This document shows positions 8,895-16,983 of a DNA stretch of 64,000 nt, piece after piece; positions within the stretch are counted from its first letter, which is position 1; each line of letters starts with the position of its first letter. The stretch is from the NCBI GenBank assembly GCA_964653095.1, contig CAZZEH010000012.1, positions 28,733 through 92,732 on the forward strand, written 5' to 3'. The DNA comes from JAMLHH01 sp964653095. GTDB lineage: Bacteria; Bacteroidota; Bacteroidia; Chitinophagales; JADIYW01. The position numbers and the translations under genes were made by a program. The notes beneath the pieces are model-generated. The model made no database searches. It saw nothing but the letters and a program-made list of their open reading frames with translations, and was not told where the DNA came from.

Positions 8895-9398
8895 TTACAG
8901 CCAGCCGCTTTTCAGCATTTGGGCGATTTCGATATAATTCAAATCACCGACATGAATTTTGGCCTGTTCATAAAAAGGGCTTCTCTCTGACATTTTGAAA
9001 TCATAAAACTCTTCCACCTCTTTTTGTGATTTTCCTTTCAGCAGTGGTCGCTTGTGAATGCCTTTCATTAACTGTGAAATGACTACTTCTTTACTTCTGT
9101 TCAGGTAAATTGTGATGCCTTTTTCATTCATCCGCTGCATATTGTCAAAAAAGCAGGGTGCACCGCCTCCGGTAGAAATGATTAGCGTATCTGCGGAGTT
9201 CAGATTTCTCAGGTAATCTCTTTCCTTTTCTCTGAAATATGCTTCACCGTGTTCGGCAAAAATTTTGTTTATGGACATACCTTCCGATTTTTCAATGTCT
9301 TTGTCCATATCTGCACACGGAATACTCAGTTCTTTGGATAACTGTTTGCAGAGGTATGATTTGCCGCTACCCATGAAGCCTATTAGAAAGTACAACAT
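8895..9398 (-). CDS. aroK: Shikimate kinase
   Basis: 167 residues, normal for the family. It phosphorylates shikimate with ATP in aromatic amino-acid synthesis (cytoplasm). Visible motifs are Walker A GFMGSGKS (7-14), DMDKDIE substrate-binding Asp, FREKERDYL with the substrate Arg, STGGGAP (Walker B/substrate loop) and the lid Arg in KRPLL. The ATG at 9398 directly abuts the stop of the upstream permease gene, so the two are likely co-transcribed. aroQ, another shikimate-pathway gene, lies at 20.5 kb in this window. Confidence 0.93.
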   Translation of the reverse strand: MLYFLIGFMGSGKSYLCKQLSKELSIPCADMDKDIEKSEGMSINKIFAEHGEAYFREKERDYLRNLNSADTLIISTGGGAPCFFDNMQRMNEKGITIYLNRSKEVVISQLMKGIHKRPLLKGKSQKEVEEFYDFKMSERSPFYEQAKIHVGDLNYIEIAQMLKSGWL

Positions 9399-10460
9399 CT
9401 AATTGCCGATTTTAATTCTTGGGTCTAACAAGGTGTATATTAAATCAACCAAAATATTGATTATAATAAAAATGAGCGCGGTAAACATCACTGTACCGGC
9501 GGCAATCGGGAAATCAAATTTCAGAAGTGCATCTACGGCAGTAAAGCCCAGTCCGTTGATGCCAAAAATAACTTCCACGAAGAAAGCCCCGGCAAGGAGT
9601 GAAGCAAACCATCCCGATACTGCTGTGACAACCGGATTCAGAGCATTTCTTAACGCATGTTTAAACAGAATATTGAAAAATGCCAGTCCTTTGGCTCTCG
9701 CCGTGCGAATGTAGTCCTGACTAAGTACTTCTAACATGGAGCTTCTGGTCAGCTGAAAGATTGTACCGATGGGTCTCGTCCCCAAAGCAATAGAGGGAAG
9801 AATCAGATTTTTCCATTCTAAAATTTCGTTGCCGTAATCATCAATGACAAAGAGTCCGCCGATGTGATTGAGTCCGGTCCAACTGTGCCACAGGATACCG
9901 AAAAAATATCCCAGTACCATAGCCGAAAAATAGGACGGAACAGAAATTCCAATCACAGAAACTGTCATAGCCAAATTGTCAAACCAAGTGTGTTGTTTGA
10001 CAGCAGCAGCCACGCCTAAGGGGAGACCGATGATACAGGCCAGCAGGATAGAAGCAATGGCGAGAAGAATGGTTTGCGGCATAGCCTCCATCAGGATATC
10101 CCAAACATCTCTTTTGGTTTGGTATGAACGCCGGAGATATGGTTTTTTGAGTACCAAAACAGTTTCTTTTCCGGTTTTGAAAATGGGGATATATTTAAAC
10201 TTTTCCCGGGCCTCAGCAGAGTTATCTTCAATAGAAATCGGAGAAACTTCTTTGAAATAGAGCATCAGTTGCTTCCACTTTGGCTGATCGAGTCCCAGTT
10301 CTTTTCTGACGGCTTCGACGGACTCTACATCTGCACGCTGTCCGAGAGTAAGCCTTGCTGCATCTACCGGTAACAGATTGAAGAGTGAAAACACGACGAT
10401 AATCACACCAATCATCACCAGTATGCCGTAAAAAGTTTTGGATAGTAAAAAACGCAACAA
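9399..10460 (-). CDS. ABC transporter permease, DppB/OppB type
   Basis: 353 residues. It has an N-terminal helix, then an extended soluble loop (about 80-135, longer than in E. coli DppB), then five core membrane spans with the EAA-type loop SMLEVLSQDYIRTARAKGLAF contacting the ATPase. It belongs to the binding-protein-dependent di/oligopeptide transport permeases. No DppC-type partner, ATPase or solute-binding protein is adjacent, so it is an orphan subunit here. It sits between a BT_3928-like gene (21 nt) and aroK (0 nt) in a minus-strand operon. The peptide substrate is assigned by family only. Confidence 0.88.
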   Translation of the reverse strand: MLRFLLSKTFYGILVMIGVIIVVFSLFNLLPVDAARLTLGQRADVESVEAVRKELGLDQPKWKQLMLYFKEVSPISIEDNSAEAREKFKYIPIFKTGKETVLVLKKPYLRRSYQTKRDVWDILMEAMPQTILLAIASILLACIIGLPLGVAAAVKQHTWFDNLAMTVSVIGISVPSYFSAMVLGYFFGILWHSWTGLNHIGGLFVIDDYGNEILEWKNLILPSIALGTRPIGTIFQLTRSSMLEVLSQDYIRTARAKGLAFFNILFKHALRNALNPVVTAVSGWFASLLAGAFFVEVIFGINGLGFTAVDALLKFDFPIAAGTVMFTALIFIIINILVDLIYTLLDPRIKIGN

Positions 10461-10481
10461 AAGAGGTCTGATTTTAATCTG

Positions 10482-11711
10482 CTAAATATCCAATTGTTTT
10501 TTGATGTCCTGGTAACTCAGTTCTTCGTTATGATGAAACTTGCCCAAAATGGTTCCTTTCTTTAACACTAAGATACCCGGATTGGAACGCATAATGGTTT
10601 TTAACGGAGTTTCATCCGTACTGAAAATATCCAGAATAATCCCTTCTTCACTCAAAACATCCCGTACATCATCTATATTGGAGCCGGTCAGGCAAATAAT
10701 ATAATTTCCGTCTCTTTGGGCTGCGGTGAGAATGTTTTTAACCCGGCTTAAATTTTTATCATTCATCTTTTTCAGGTTGGGAACGACTAAGGCAAAAATG
10801 GGGTCTTCTTCGTTCATGTATATTTCTGTCAGATCGGAACCATGTTCGTCAAACAAGGCAAAATCCTTACATTTGGGGTCGTCCCCTTTTTGGATAAGTT
10901 TGTCTTTACGGTCTATAAATGTCCAGTTCTCGATGTCTGCCGGAAGATTTTCTACAGAAAATTCATGCTTTTCACCTTCACTGTTTTCATAGATGAATAC
11001 GTTTTCGTAAATATACGGTTTGGCATCCGGAGGCAGGGACAGACATTCCTGAATATTGACTCCAACCTGATATGCCCGAAAATCAATAATAGGCTCGTAA
11101 TGCACATTTCTTAAAGAGAAAACCAATGAGAGTATTGCAAGAATCAGCAAAGCCAGCATCCTTGGTTTGGACTGGAAAAGTCCCGTAATTTCTTTTCGAT
11201 ATATTAATAAAGGTAAAGTCAGGAAAACCAAGAGCACATCTTTGATAAAAGATACTTTCGGTGTCAGTAACAGGAAATCGCCAAAGCATCCGCAGTCAGT
11301 TACTTTACCCGTAATATGAGAAAATCCGGTCAGGAAAGTGAAAAATAAGATGGTTGCGAAAAGAGTAATTACTGTGAATAGTTTGAATGCTCCAAAAATC
11401 AGGAATAAGCCCAAAATTATTTCTACCAATATTGTGAACACCGAAAAACCGAGAGCTTTGGACTCCAGCATATCCCAAAGGATATTCAGAAAAGGAAAAT
11501 ACTCATGAAATATTTCGAAGTATTCTTCCATTTTTATAGCTGTTCCTACCGGATCCACCGCTTTGACAAAACCTGAAAAAACAAAATAGACACCAATAAA
11601 ATTTTTAAGCACTTCTATTGCATAGTTCTTGGGTTTGCGTATCTGAGCCAGAAAAAGCGTAAGAGCTGCTGCTGCGATCAGAATATATAAATTTAGAGTC
11701 CAAACTGTCAT
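10482..11711 (-). CDS. BT_3928-like DoxX/MauE-type membrane protein
   Basis: 409 residues. The first half (about 1-200) has six hydrophobic segments with a DoxX/MauE-like core (NFIGVYFVFSGFVKAVDP) and the conserved TDCGCFGDFL motif; the second half is a soluble domain with a thioredoxin-like end (PGILVLKKGTILGKFH). This is the BT_3928-type layout seen across Bacteroidota, function unproven; redox or quinone chemistry in the membrane is a guess from the MauE/DoxX relationship and the Cys pair. It overlaps the DUF1599 gene upstream by 4 nt, a pairing I recall as conserved in the phylum. Confidence 0.8.
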   Translation of the reverse strand: MTVWTLNLYILIAAAALTLFLAQIRKPKNYAIEVLKNFIGVYFVFSGFVKAVDPVGTAIKMEEYFEIFHEYFPFLNILWDMLESKALGFSVFTILVEIILGLFLIFGAFKLFTVITLFATILFFTFLTGFSHITGKVTDCGCFGDFLLLTPKVSFIKDVLLVFLTLPLLIYRKEITGLFQSKPRMLALLILAILSLVFSLRNVHYEPIIDFRAYQVGVNIQECLSLPPDAKPYIYENVFIYENSEGEKHEFSVENLPADIENWTFIDRKDKLIQKGDDPKCKDFALFDEHGSDLTEIYMNEEDPIFALVVPNLKKMNDKNLSRVKNILTAAQRDGNYIICLTGSNIDDVRDVLSEEGIILDIFSTDETPLKTIMRSNPGILVLKKGTILGKFHHNEELSYQDIKKQLDI

Positions 11712-12259
11712 AATGCCTTGTTTTTCATTTGTATCAATGCGAAAATACTATAATTAATGATGTCTTTGTAATTGCCGTCCACGCCTTCAGATATCAAAGT
11801 AGTTCCGGCATTGTCTTCTATCTGCTTGATTCGGTGTAATTTGGTCAGAATTAAATCAGTAAAAGATGAGATGCGCAAATCGCGCCAGGCTTCTCCGTAA
11901 TCTGTGTTTTTTGCAATCATCAGACTTCGTACATGATTGGAAACTCCTTTGTACAGTTTGGCGGTCTGTTCCGGATTCAGTTCTAACGGCATGTCGTCTG
12001 AAGCTTCGATTTGTATTAGTGCCATGTAACCGTAGTTGACCAATGCCATAAATTCGGATGCTATGGAATCTTCGATTTTCTGATTTCCGTTTTCTTCAAT
12101 TGTTTTGATGCGTTTGGCTTTGATGTACATTTGATCGGTCAGACTTTTGGGTCTCATGACCCTCCAGGATGTACCGTAATCTTTAGTTTTTTTGATAAAA
12201 ATATCCCGACACTCATTCACTACTGCGTCATATTCAAGTAATGTTTTCTCAATACTCAT
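11708..12259 (-). CDS. DUF1599 domain protein (two tandem repeats)
   Basis: 183 residues made of two copies of one motif: CRDIFIKKTKDYGTSWRVMR (about 17-36) and VRSLMIAKNTDYGEAWRDLR (about 110-129), each followed by a D-x-x-x-x-K-x-x-R-I-K-x-I-E helix and an NYGYMALIQIE- or NYSIFALIQMK-type segment. This is the tandem DUF1599 layout; the family is linked by some authors to nucleotide modification, but its activity here is unknown. Its 3' end overlaps the BT_3928-like gene by 4 nt, implying translational coupling, and it is the first gene of the run leading to aroK. Confidence 0.85.
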   Translation of the reverse strand: MSIEKTLLEYDAVVNECRDIFIKKTKDYGTSWRVMRPKSLTDQMYIKAKRIKTIEENGNQKIEDSIASEFMALVNYGYMALIQIEASDDMPLELNPEQTAKLYKGVSNHVRSLMIAKNTDYGEAWRDLRISSFTDLILTKLHRIKQIEDNAGTTLISEGVDGNYKDIINYSIFALIQMKNKAL

Positions 12260-12332
12260 GTATCAAAGATAAATCTTTGCTGAAATCTTTGGCAATTAAA
12301 AGAGTAAAAGGTTTTTCTGTAAAAACGATATA

Positions 12333-13637
12333 CTAAGACCTCTGTTTTTTCTTCTCTTTTTTCATTTTTTCTTTTGCCATATCACCGGATTTAATTTTTG
12401 AAAACCTAAACTTTTTCTTGAGAATAGGCTCCTCCACATATTTATAAGTGACAGAAGATATCAGCGTGATGACCAAACCGGCGAGCAGAAAAGCAACTAC
12501 GGTTACCACCTGATGAGGTAATTGGGCAAGATAGGTGTGAAACAGTTTGAATATAATATAGATACCGAGAATATGAAATATGTAAAAACTGTAGGAGATT
12601 TTCCCCATATAGTTAAAATATTTGTTTTCCATTTTTACAAAAGACTTTGGATTGGAAGCCATATTGAGTATCATCACAGCAAACAAAAAGCCGTAAACCT
12701 GCTGTTGGAAAAATGGGAATCTGATGCTTTTGAAAGTAAGGAAAAAGATAAGTACATACGTACCAATGTCCACTATAGGGTGATGAAAAAATCTGAGAAT
12801 AGCGGTCTTTTTGTAATAAATGAACCAAGCCATAAGACCGCCGAAAGCCATAGTGGATACCACAAAGTTGTCCCATACATCATACACAATCTGTATGACA
12901 GAGCGTGGGGAATCCGCACTGCGGGCTGAATCAATCCATATATTTTGTATGGTTTTGAGTGTGGACTGCGGGGAGTCAAATCGGAAGCTTGTTAAGGCTG
13001 CCCATATATCCTGTATCATTTGTATGGCAGACTGCATATTTTCTCCGTGAGCCATCAACATGAGAATAAACAGGGCAATATTGTAAACAACGATGACGGT
13101 AATAATGGCCGCAAGGGCATTCTTGCTGTATTTCATAATAATTGGCCACATGAAATAAAATTGTTCTTCCACGCCGATAGACCACGTAGGACCTACGAGA
13201 GGTACGGGATTTGGTACGAAAATTTTTACGGCTATGTTTGGGAGTACAATCAAATAGAAAAATGCTAAGTGCCAAAAATTAACATCATTAAAAGTTCCCT
13301 GCCCGGGTACGTGAAAAAAAGGAATGTTAGGCCAGACAAACAGTCCTAAGAATATAAAGAAAAAATACAGCGGCCAAATTCTCAAAATCCGTCTGACGTA
13401 AAAGCTTTTAATGCTGATTGTCTTATACTTTTCGTTTTCTGCGATTAAAAGATAGGTAATCAGAAATCCGCTCAGTACAAAGAAACATACAATCATCAAA
13501 TGGGAGGAGCGTCTCATGCCTACGGTATAATAACTGTCCATGTCATACACCCATTTCATCATTTCGACATGACCAAATAAAACCACTAAACATCCTATAT
13601 GTCTGAGTCCATTAAGATTGGGGAAGTAAACTTTCAC
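12333..13637 (-). CDS. Acyltransferase family 3 (OafA/YrhL-like) membrane protein
   Basis: 434 residues with about ten membrane spans. The N-terminal LNGLRHIGCLVVLFGH carries the catalytic-site His of the family, followed by FFVLSGFLITYLL, FYVRRILRIWPLYFF and GPTWSIGVEEQFYF. Members O-acetylate or acylate surface polysaccharides and lipids. Residues about 200-265 hold three degenerate repeats of about 21 residues (AIQMIQDIW, TLKTIQNIW, VIQIVYDVW) in a loop, not expected in the family. The C-terminus is strongly basic. It is divergent from the transaldolase gene and shares a 121-nt gap with it. Substrate unknown. Confidence 0.88.
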   Translation of the reverse strand: MKVYFPNLNGLRHIGCLVVLFGHVEMMKWVYDMDSYYTVGMRRSSHLMIVCFFVLSGFLITYLLIAENEKYKTISIKSFYVRRILRIWPLYFFFIFLGLFVWPNIPFFHVPGQGTFNDVNFWHLAFFYLIVLPNIAVKIFVPNPVPLVGPTWSIGVEEQFYFMWPIIMKYSKNALAAIITVIVVYNIALFILMLMAHGENMQSAIQMIQDIWAALTSFRFDSPQSTLKTIQNIWIDSARSADSPRSVIQIVYDVWDNFVVSTMAFGGLMAWFIYYKKTAILRFFHHPIVDIGTYVLIFFLTFKSIRFPFFQQQVYGFLFAVMILNMASNPKSFVKMENKYFNYMGKISYSFYIFHILGIYIIFKLFHTYLAQLPHQVVTVVAFLLAGLVITLISSVTYKYVEEPILKKKFRFSKIKSGDMAKEKMKKEKKKQRS

Positions 13638-13706
13638 TAAAAAAGATTTATTTTTTTGGTGAAGATAAAATATTATGAGAGTTTATTTTTTACCTTTTAA
13701 TTTTTT

Positions 13707-13741
13707 TTTGCCTTCAAATAGATACATTTCTTGTATTTTTA
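13707..13741 (+). promoter_or_regulatory. Candidate promoter for the transaldolase gene
   Basis: TTTG (13707-13710), a 23-nt spacer, then TATTTTTA (13734-13741), which matches TAnnTTTG except the last base. The box ends 17 nt before the ATG. Confidence 0.4.
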
Positions 13742-13758
13742 TAGCATAAATAAATCAA

Positions 13759-14418
13759 ATGAAATTTTTTTTAGATACAGCCAATTTGGATCAGATACAG
13801 GAAGCGTATGATTTGGGAATATTGGACGGTGTGACAACCAATCCTTCGTTAATGGCAAAAGAAGGGATTACGGGACAGCAAAATATTTTAGACCACTATG
13901 TAAAAATTTGCGGGATAGTAGAAGACGGAGATGTAAGTGCAGAGGTGATTTCTACGGATTATCAGGGTATGGTTAAAGAAGGTGAGATTTTGGCTGAGCT
14001 TCATGAAAATATTGTCGTGAAGATACCTATGATAAAGGACGGAATAAAAGCAATTAAATATTTTTCAGAAAGAGGAGTCAGTACCAATTGTACTTTGGTG
14101 TTTTCGCCGGGACAGGCTTTGCTGGCAGCCAAAGCAGGTGCCGACTATGTCAGTCCGTTTATAGGAAGATTGGACGATATTCATCAGGACGGTTTACATT
14201 TGATCGAGCAGATTGTCAAAATTTATGACAACTATTTCTTTGACACGGAAGTGCTTGCCGCCAGTATTCGCAACCCTCTCCATATTATAAAATGTGCTGA
14301 AATTGGTGCAGATGTGGTAACCTGTCCGTTGCCCTCTATATTGGGACTGCTCAATCATCCGTTGACGGATGCCGGGCTGGCCAAGTTCCTTGCAGACCAT
14401 AAAAAAGCAAACGGATAA
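13759..14418 (+). CDS. Small transaldolase / fructose-6-phosphate aldolase (TalC type)
   Basis: 219 residues, the length of the short transaldolase subfamily. MKFFLDTANLDQIQ, GVTTNPSLMAKEG, VVKIPM with the Schiff-base Lys88, TNCTLVFSPGQALLAAKAGADYVSPFIGRLDD, and EVLAASIRN are all family hallmarks. It transfers or cleaves dihydroxyacetone units in the pentose-phosphate pathway; sequence alone does not separate transaldolase from fructose-6-phosphate aldolase. An intrinsic terminator directly follows, so it ends its own transcript before hisA. Confidence 0.93.
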   Translation: MKFFLDTANLDQIQEAYDLGILDGVTTNPSLMAKEGITGQQNILDHYVKICGIVEDGDVSAEVISTDYQGMVKEGEILAELHENIVVKIPMIKDGIKAIKYFSERGVSTNCTLVFSPGQALLAAKAGADYVSPFIGRLDDIHQDGLHLIEQIVKIYDNYFFDTEVLAASIRNPLHIIKCAEIGADVVTCPLPSILGLLNHPLTDAGLAKFLADHKKANG

Positions 14419-14434
14419 ATTTTAAAAAAGAATT

Positions 14435-14467
14435 AAAAAAGGAAGTTAAAAAACTTCCTTTCTTTTT
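14435..14467 (+). terminator. Intrinsic terminator after the transaldolase gene
   Basis: Stem GGAAGTT (14441-14447) / AACTTCC (14452-14458) with a 4-nt loop, extended by A-T pairs and followed by a T-rich run. The A-run on the left also allows weak function on the other strand. Confidence 0.8.
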
Positions 14468-14535
14468 TGGTATCATTGTGGAAAATTGTAAACAGGAAGC
14501 GAAGATTAGAGTGGCTTCCAAAGACTTGTAAAATC

Positions 14536-15273
14536 ATGATAATTGTTCCTGCTATAGATTTAATTGACGGTCAGTGTGTGAGACTGACCAAAGGAGATTA
14601 CAATACCACAAAAGTATATAATCCTAATCCTGTAGAAGTGGCACAGGAGTTTGAAGCTGCAGGACTGACTCATTTGCATCTCGTAGATTTGGACGGAGCC
14701 CGAAAACGCGAAGTCGTCAATTGGGAAGTGCTGGAAGGAATTGCAAAAAATACAAATCTGAAAATAGATTTTAGTGGTGGATTGTCAAGTGGAGAACAAG
14801 TCGAAAAAGCGTTTAAACTCGGAGCGTATAAAGTCACAGTAGGAAGTATAGCCGTGAAGAAACTCGGTATGTTTAAAGAATGGATAAAAGTTTTTGGCAC
14901 CGACCGAATTATTTTGGGAGCAGACGTTCTTAATCATAATATCGCCATTCACGGATGGGAATCGGTTTCGGATGTCAATATCCTGAGTTTCTTAAACGGG
15001 TTTTATCGTTGGGGCGTTCGTCATGTCATGTGTACGGATGTCACCAAAGACGGTATGCTGCAGGGGCCTGCCACAGAACTTTACAAAAGTATTTTGGCAA
15101 AGTACCCTAAAATAGAATTGGTCGCAAGCGGGGGCGTGAGCAGTATAGAGGATTTGAAGGAATTGAAGGCAGCAGGATGCGCTTATGCCATTGTAGGAAA
15201 AGCTATTTATGAAGGTAAAATATCTTTGTCCGAACTCGCGGCCTTATCAGGCGAAAGCAAGAGTGAGGGATAG
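14536..15273 (+). CDS. hisA: Phosphoribosylformimino-AICAR-phosphate isomerase HisA
   Basis: 245 residues from the ATG at 14536 (MIIVPAIDLIDGQCVRL); an upstream TTG at 14467 lies in the terminator tail and is rejected. TIM barrel with catalytic Asp8 (PAIDLIDG), phosphate loops DFSGGLSSGEQV and VASGGVSSIEDL, and the second Asp in MCTDVTKDGMLQGP. It isomerises ProFAR to PRFAR in the cytoplasm. The last residues (SGESKSEG) are coded by the start of the GC-rich intergenic repeat element, so the C-terminus may have been altered by it. hisF follows 100 nt later. Confidence 0.95.
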   Translation: MIIVPAIDLIDGQCVRLTKGDYNTTKVYNPNPVEVAQEFEAAGLTHLHLVDLDGARKREVVNWEVLEGIAKNTNLKIDFSGGLSSGEQVEKAFKLGAYKVTVGSIAVKKLGMFKEWIKVFGTDRIILGADVLNHNIAIHGWESVSDVNILSFLNGFYRWGVRHVMCTDVTKDGMLQGPATELYKSILAKYPKIELVASGGVSSIEDLKELKAAGCAYAIVGKAIYEGKISLSELAALSGESKSEG

Positions 15274-15350
15274 AGGCGATATCTCCGCCAAAACGAAGTG
15301 GCGGCGGAATACAAGCCGAAAGCCCGACTCCGCCCGAGCGGAGGCACTCC
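15274..15350. repeat. GC-rich palindromic element between hisA and hisF
   Basis: Much more GC-rich than its surroundings. It contains CTCCGC (15328-15333) / GCGGAG (15338-15343) with a CCGA loop, and a CGCC/GGCG pair upstream. The element seems to begin inside the last codons of hisA. It resembles dispersed intergenic palindromes of Bacteroidota; I see no second close copy in this window. Confidence 0.55.
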
Positions 15351-15373
15351 CAACTTAATAAAAAACACAAAAA

Positions 15374-16120
15374 ATGACAGCTAAAAGAATTATTCCCTGT
15401 TTGGATATCAAGGACGGCAGAACGGTTAAAGGAGTACATTTTGTAAATTTTAAGGATGCCGGAGACCCGGTGGAATTGGCGCAGACTTATGTAGAACAAG
15501 GGGCAGATGAATTGGTGTTCTTGGACATCACGGCGACAGTAGAAGGGCGAAAGACTTTTGTAGATTTGGTGAGAAGAATTGCCAGGCATATTCATGTGCC
15601 GTTTACAGTAGGCGGGGGTATCGGGAGTGTGGAGGCTGCGGAAGATGTTTTGAATGCGGGGGCGCACAAAGTATCTGTCAGTTCGGCGGCGGTACGAAAT
15701 CCCGATTTAATTCGGGCGCTCAGTACAAAGTTTGGGCGGGATGCGGTCGTCGTGGCAATTGATGCCAAGAAGTTAGATGAGGTGTGGAAAGTTTTTGTGA
15801 AGGGCGGGACAGAGGAAACTTCATTAGAAACGGTCGCCTGGGCAAAAAAAGCGGAAAGACTCGGAGCGGGAGAGATTTTGCTGACTTCTATGAACCACGA
15901 CGGGACCAAAAGCGGCTTTGCTTTGGATATCACTGCCGATATTGTGAAAAGTGTTTCCATACCTGTAATAGCATCCGGCGGAGCGGGAAATATAGAACAC
16001 TTTGTGGAAGTATTTAAGAAAACCGATGCAGCTGCCGGGTTGGCGGCAAGTATTTTTCATTTCGGTGAAGTGAGTATTCCGGAACTGAAAGCTCGCCTTA
16101 AAGTTGAAGGAATGCTTTAG
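15374..16120 (+). CDS. hisF: Imidazole glycerol phosphate synthase subunit HisF
   Basis: 248 residues, TIM barrel. Catalytic Asp11 (IIPCLDIKDGRTVKG) and the second Asp in VVAIDAKK are present, with phosphate loops TVGGGIGS and IASGGAGN and the NHDGTKSGFALD segment. It makes imidazole glycerol phosphate and AICAR using ammonia delivered by HisH, but no hisH is in the window. It follows hisA with the repeat element between; its stop overlaps by 4 nt with the convergent methyltransferase gene, and no terminator is visible between them. Confidence 0.95.
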   Translation: MTAKRIIPCLDIKDGRTVKGVHFVNFKDAGDPVELAQTYVEQGADELVFLDITATVEGRKTFVDLVRRIARHIHVPFTVGGGIGSVEAAEDVLNAGAHKVSVSSAAVRNPDLIRALSTKFGRDAVVVAIDAKKLDEVWKVFVKGGTEETSLETVAWAKKAERLGAGEILLTSMNHDGTKSGFALDITADIVKSVSIPVIASGGAGNIEHFVEVFKKTDAAAGLAASIFHFGEVSIPELKARLKVEGML

Positions 16121-16908
16121 TATTTAATCACAAAGTGTTCAGAAACTTTGTTTTCGGGGCGTATAAATACAATTCCCATTTCATAAATATCCAATGTTAC
16201 GGTGACTTTTGGGTGTTGTTTGATTTCATTCCAGGCCTTTTCCATGTCAGCACTCCAGTGTATATCGTCGAAAATAAATACGGTATGACTGTGTGCGTGT
16301 TTCAGAGTCTGCTCAAAATATCTTACGGTAGGTTCGTATGCATGATTGCCATCAATAAACACCATATCAAGAGGCAGCAGTTTGGGTAGGATTTCCGGCA
16401 GGATATCGTCAAAACTCCCTATGTATGAGGTGATATTCTCCGTTTCGGTTTGAGAGAATGTTTCTTGTGCGATTTGTGCGATATTGGGACAGCCTTCTAT
16501 AGTGACCACCTGTCCGCTGCGATGTCCCTGACCAATATATGAAGCAGTAATACCAAGAGAAGTCCCAAGCTCCAAAGAAGTTTCAGGTTTGAAATAACGA
16601 GTGATTCTGAAGAGGAGCAAAGCATATTTTTTTCTTTTAAGACTGTTTTTTGCGATATCGCTGATTTTTCTTTCTGAACTGTTCCACTTATCCGAACCGG
16701 CTCCGAGATCAGTTACCTGAATATTTTGATGATTTTGTAAAAGCTGCTGCCTTCTGCCTTCAATTTTTTGGATAGAAATATCATATTCTTCCGACTGGTA
16801 AAACGCTTCATTCAGAAGATTAAAGACAAAAGGCGAATGGATACGCTGATGGTTTTTTGCATGCCATAAGTAACGGGCATAACTTTTTACTCTCTGCAGA
16901 ATATCCAT
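16117..16908 (-). CDS. Class I SAM-dependent methyltransferase (O-methyltransferase-like)
   Basis: 263 residues. A leading segment, YLWHAKNHQRIHSPFVFNLL, is common in a Bacteroidota methyltransferase group. The Rossmann core has motif I SLELGTSLGITASYIG, the acidic post-I residue in TIEGCPN, DMVFIDGNHAYE (motif IV-like Asp) and FIFDDIHWSADM. These match catechol-O-methyltransferase-like folds; the substrate is unknown. It is convergent with hisF, with stops overlapping by 4 nt, and separate from the symporter gene upstream (75 nt). Confidence 0.85.
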   Translation of the reverse strand: MDILQRVKSYARYLWHAKNHQRIHSPFVFNLLNEAFYQSEEYDISIQKIEGRRQQLLQNHQNIQVTDLGAGSDKWNSSERKISDIAKNSLKRKKYALLLFRITRYFKPETSLELGTSLGITASYIGQGHRSGQVVTIEGCPNIAQIAQETFSQTETENITSYIGSFDDILPEILPKLLPLDMVFIDGNHAYEPTVRYFEQTLKHAHSHTVFIFDDIHWSADMEKAWNEIKQHPKVTVTLDIYEMGIVFIRPENKVSEHFVIKY

Positions 16909-16983
16909 GCGATAAAAATAGTAAAAATTGAAATCAGGAAATATAAAGTCTTATTTATGTTTTGAGGGTAGTTTTTTGCGCGT

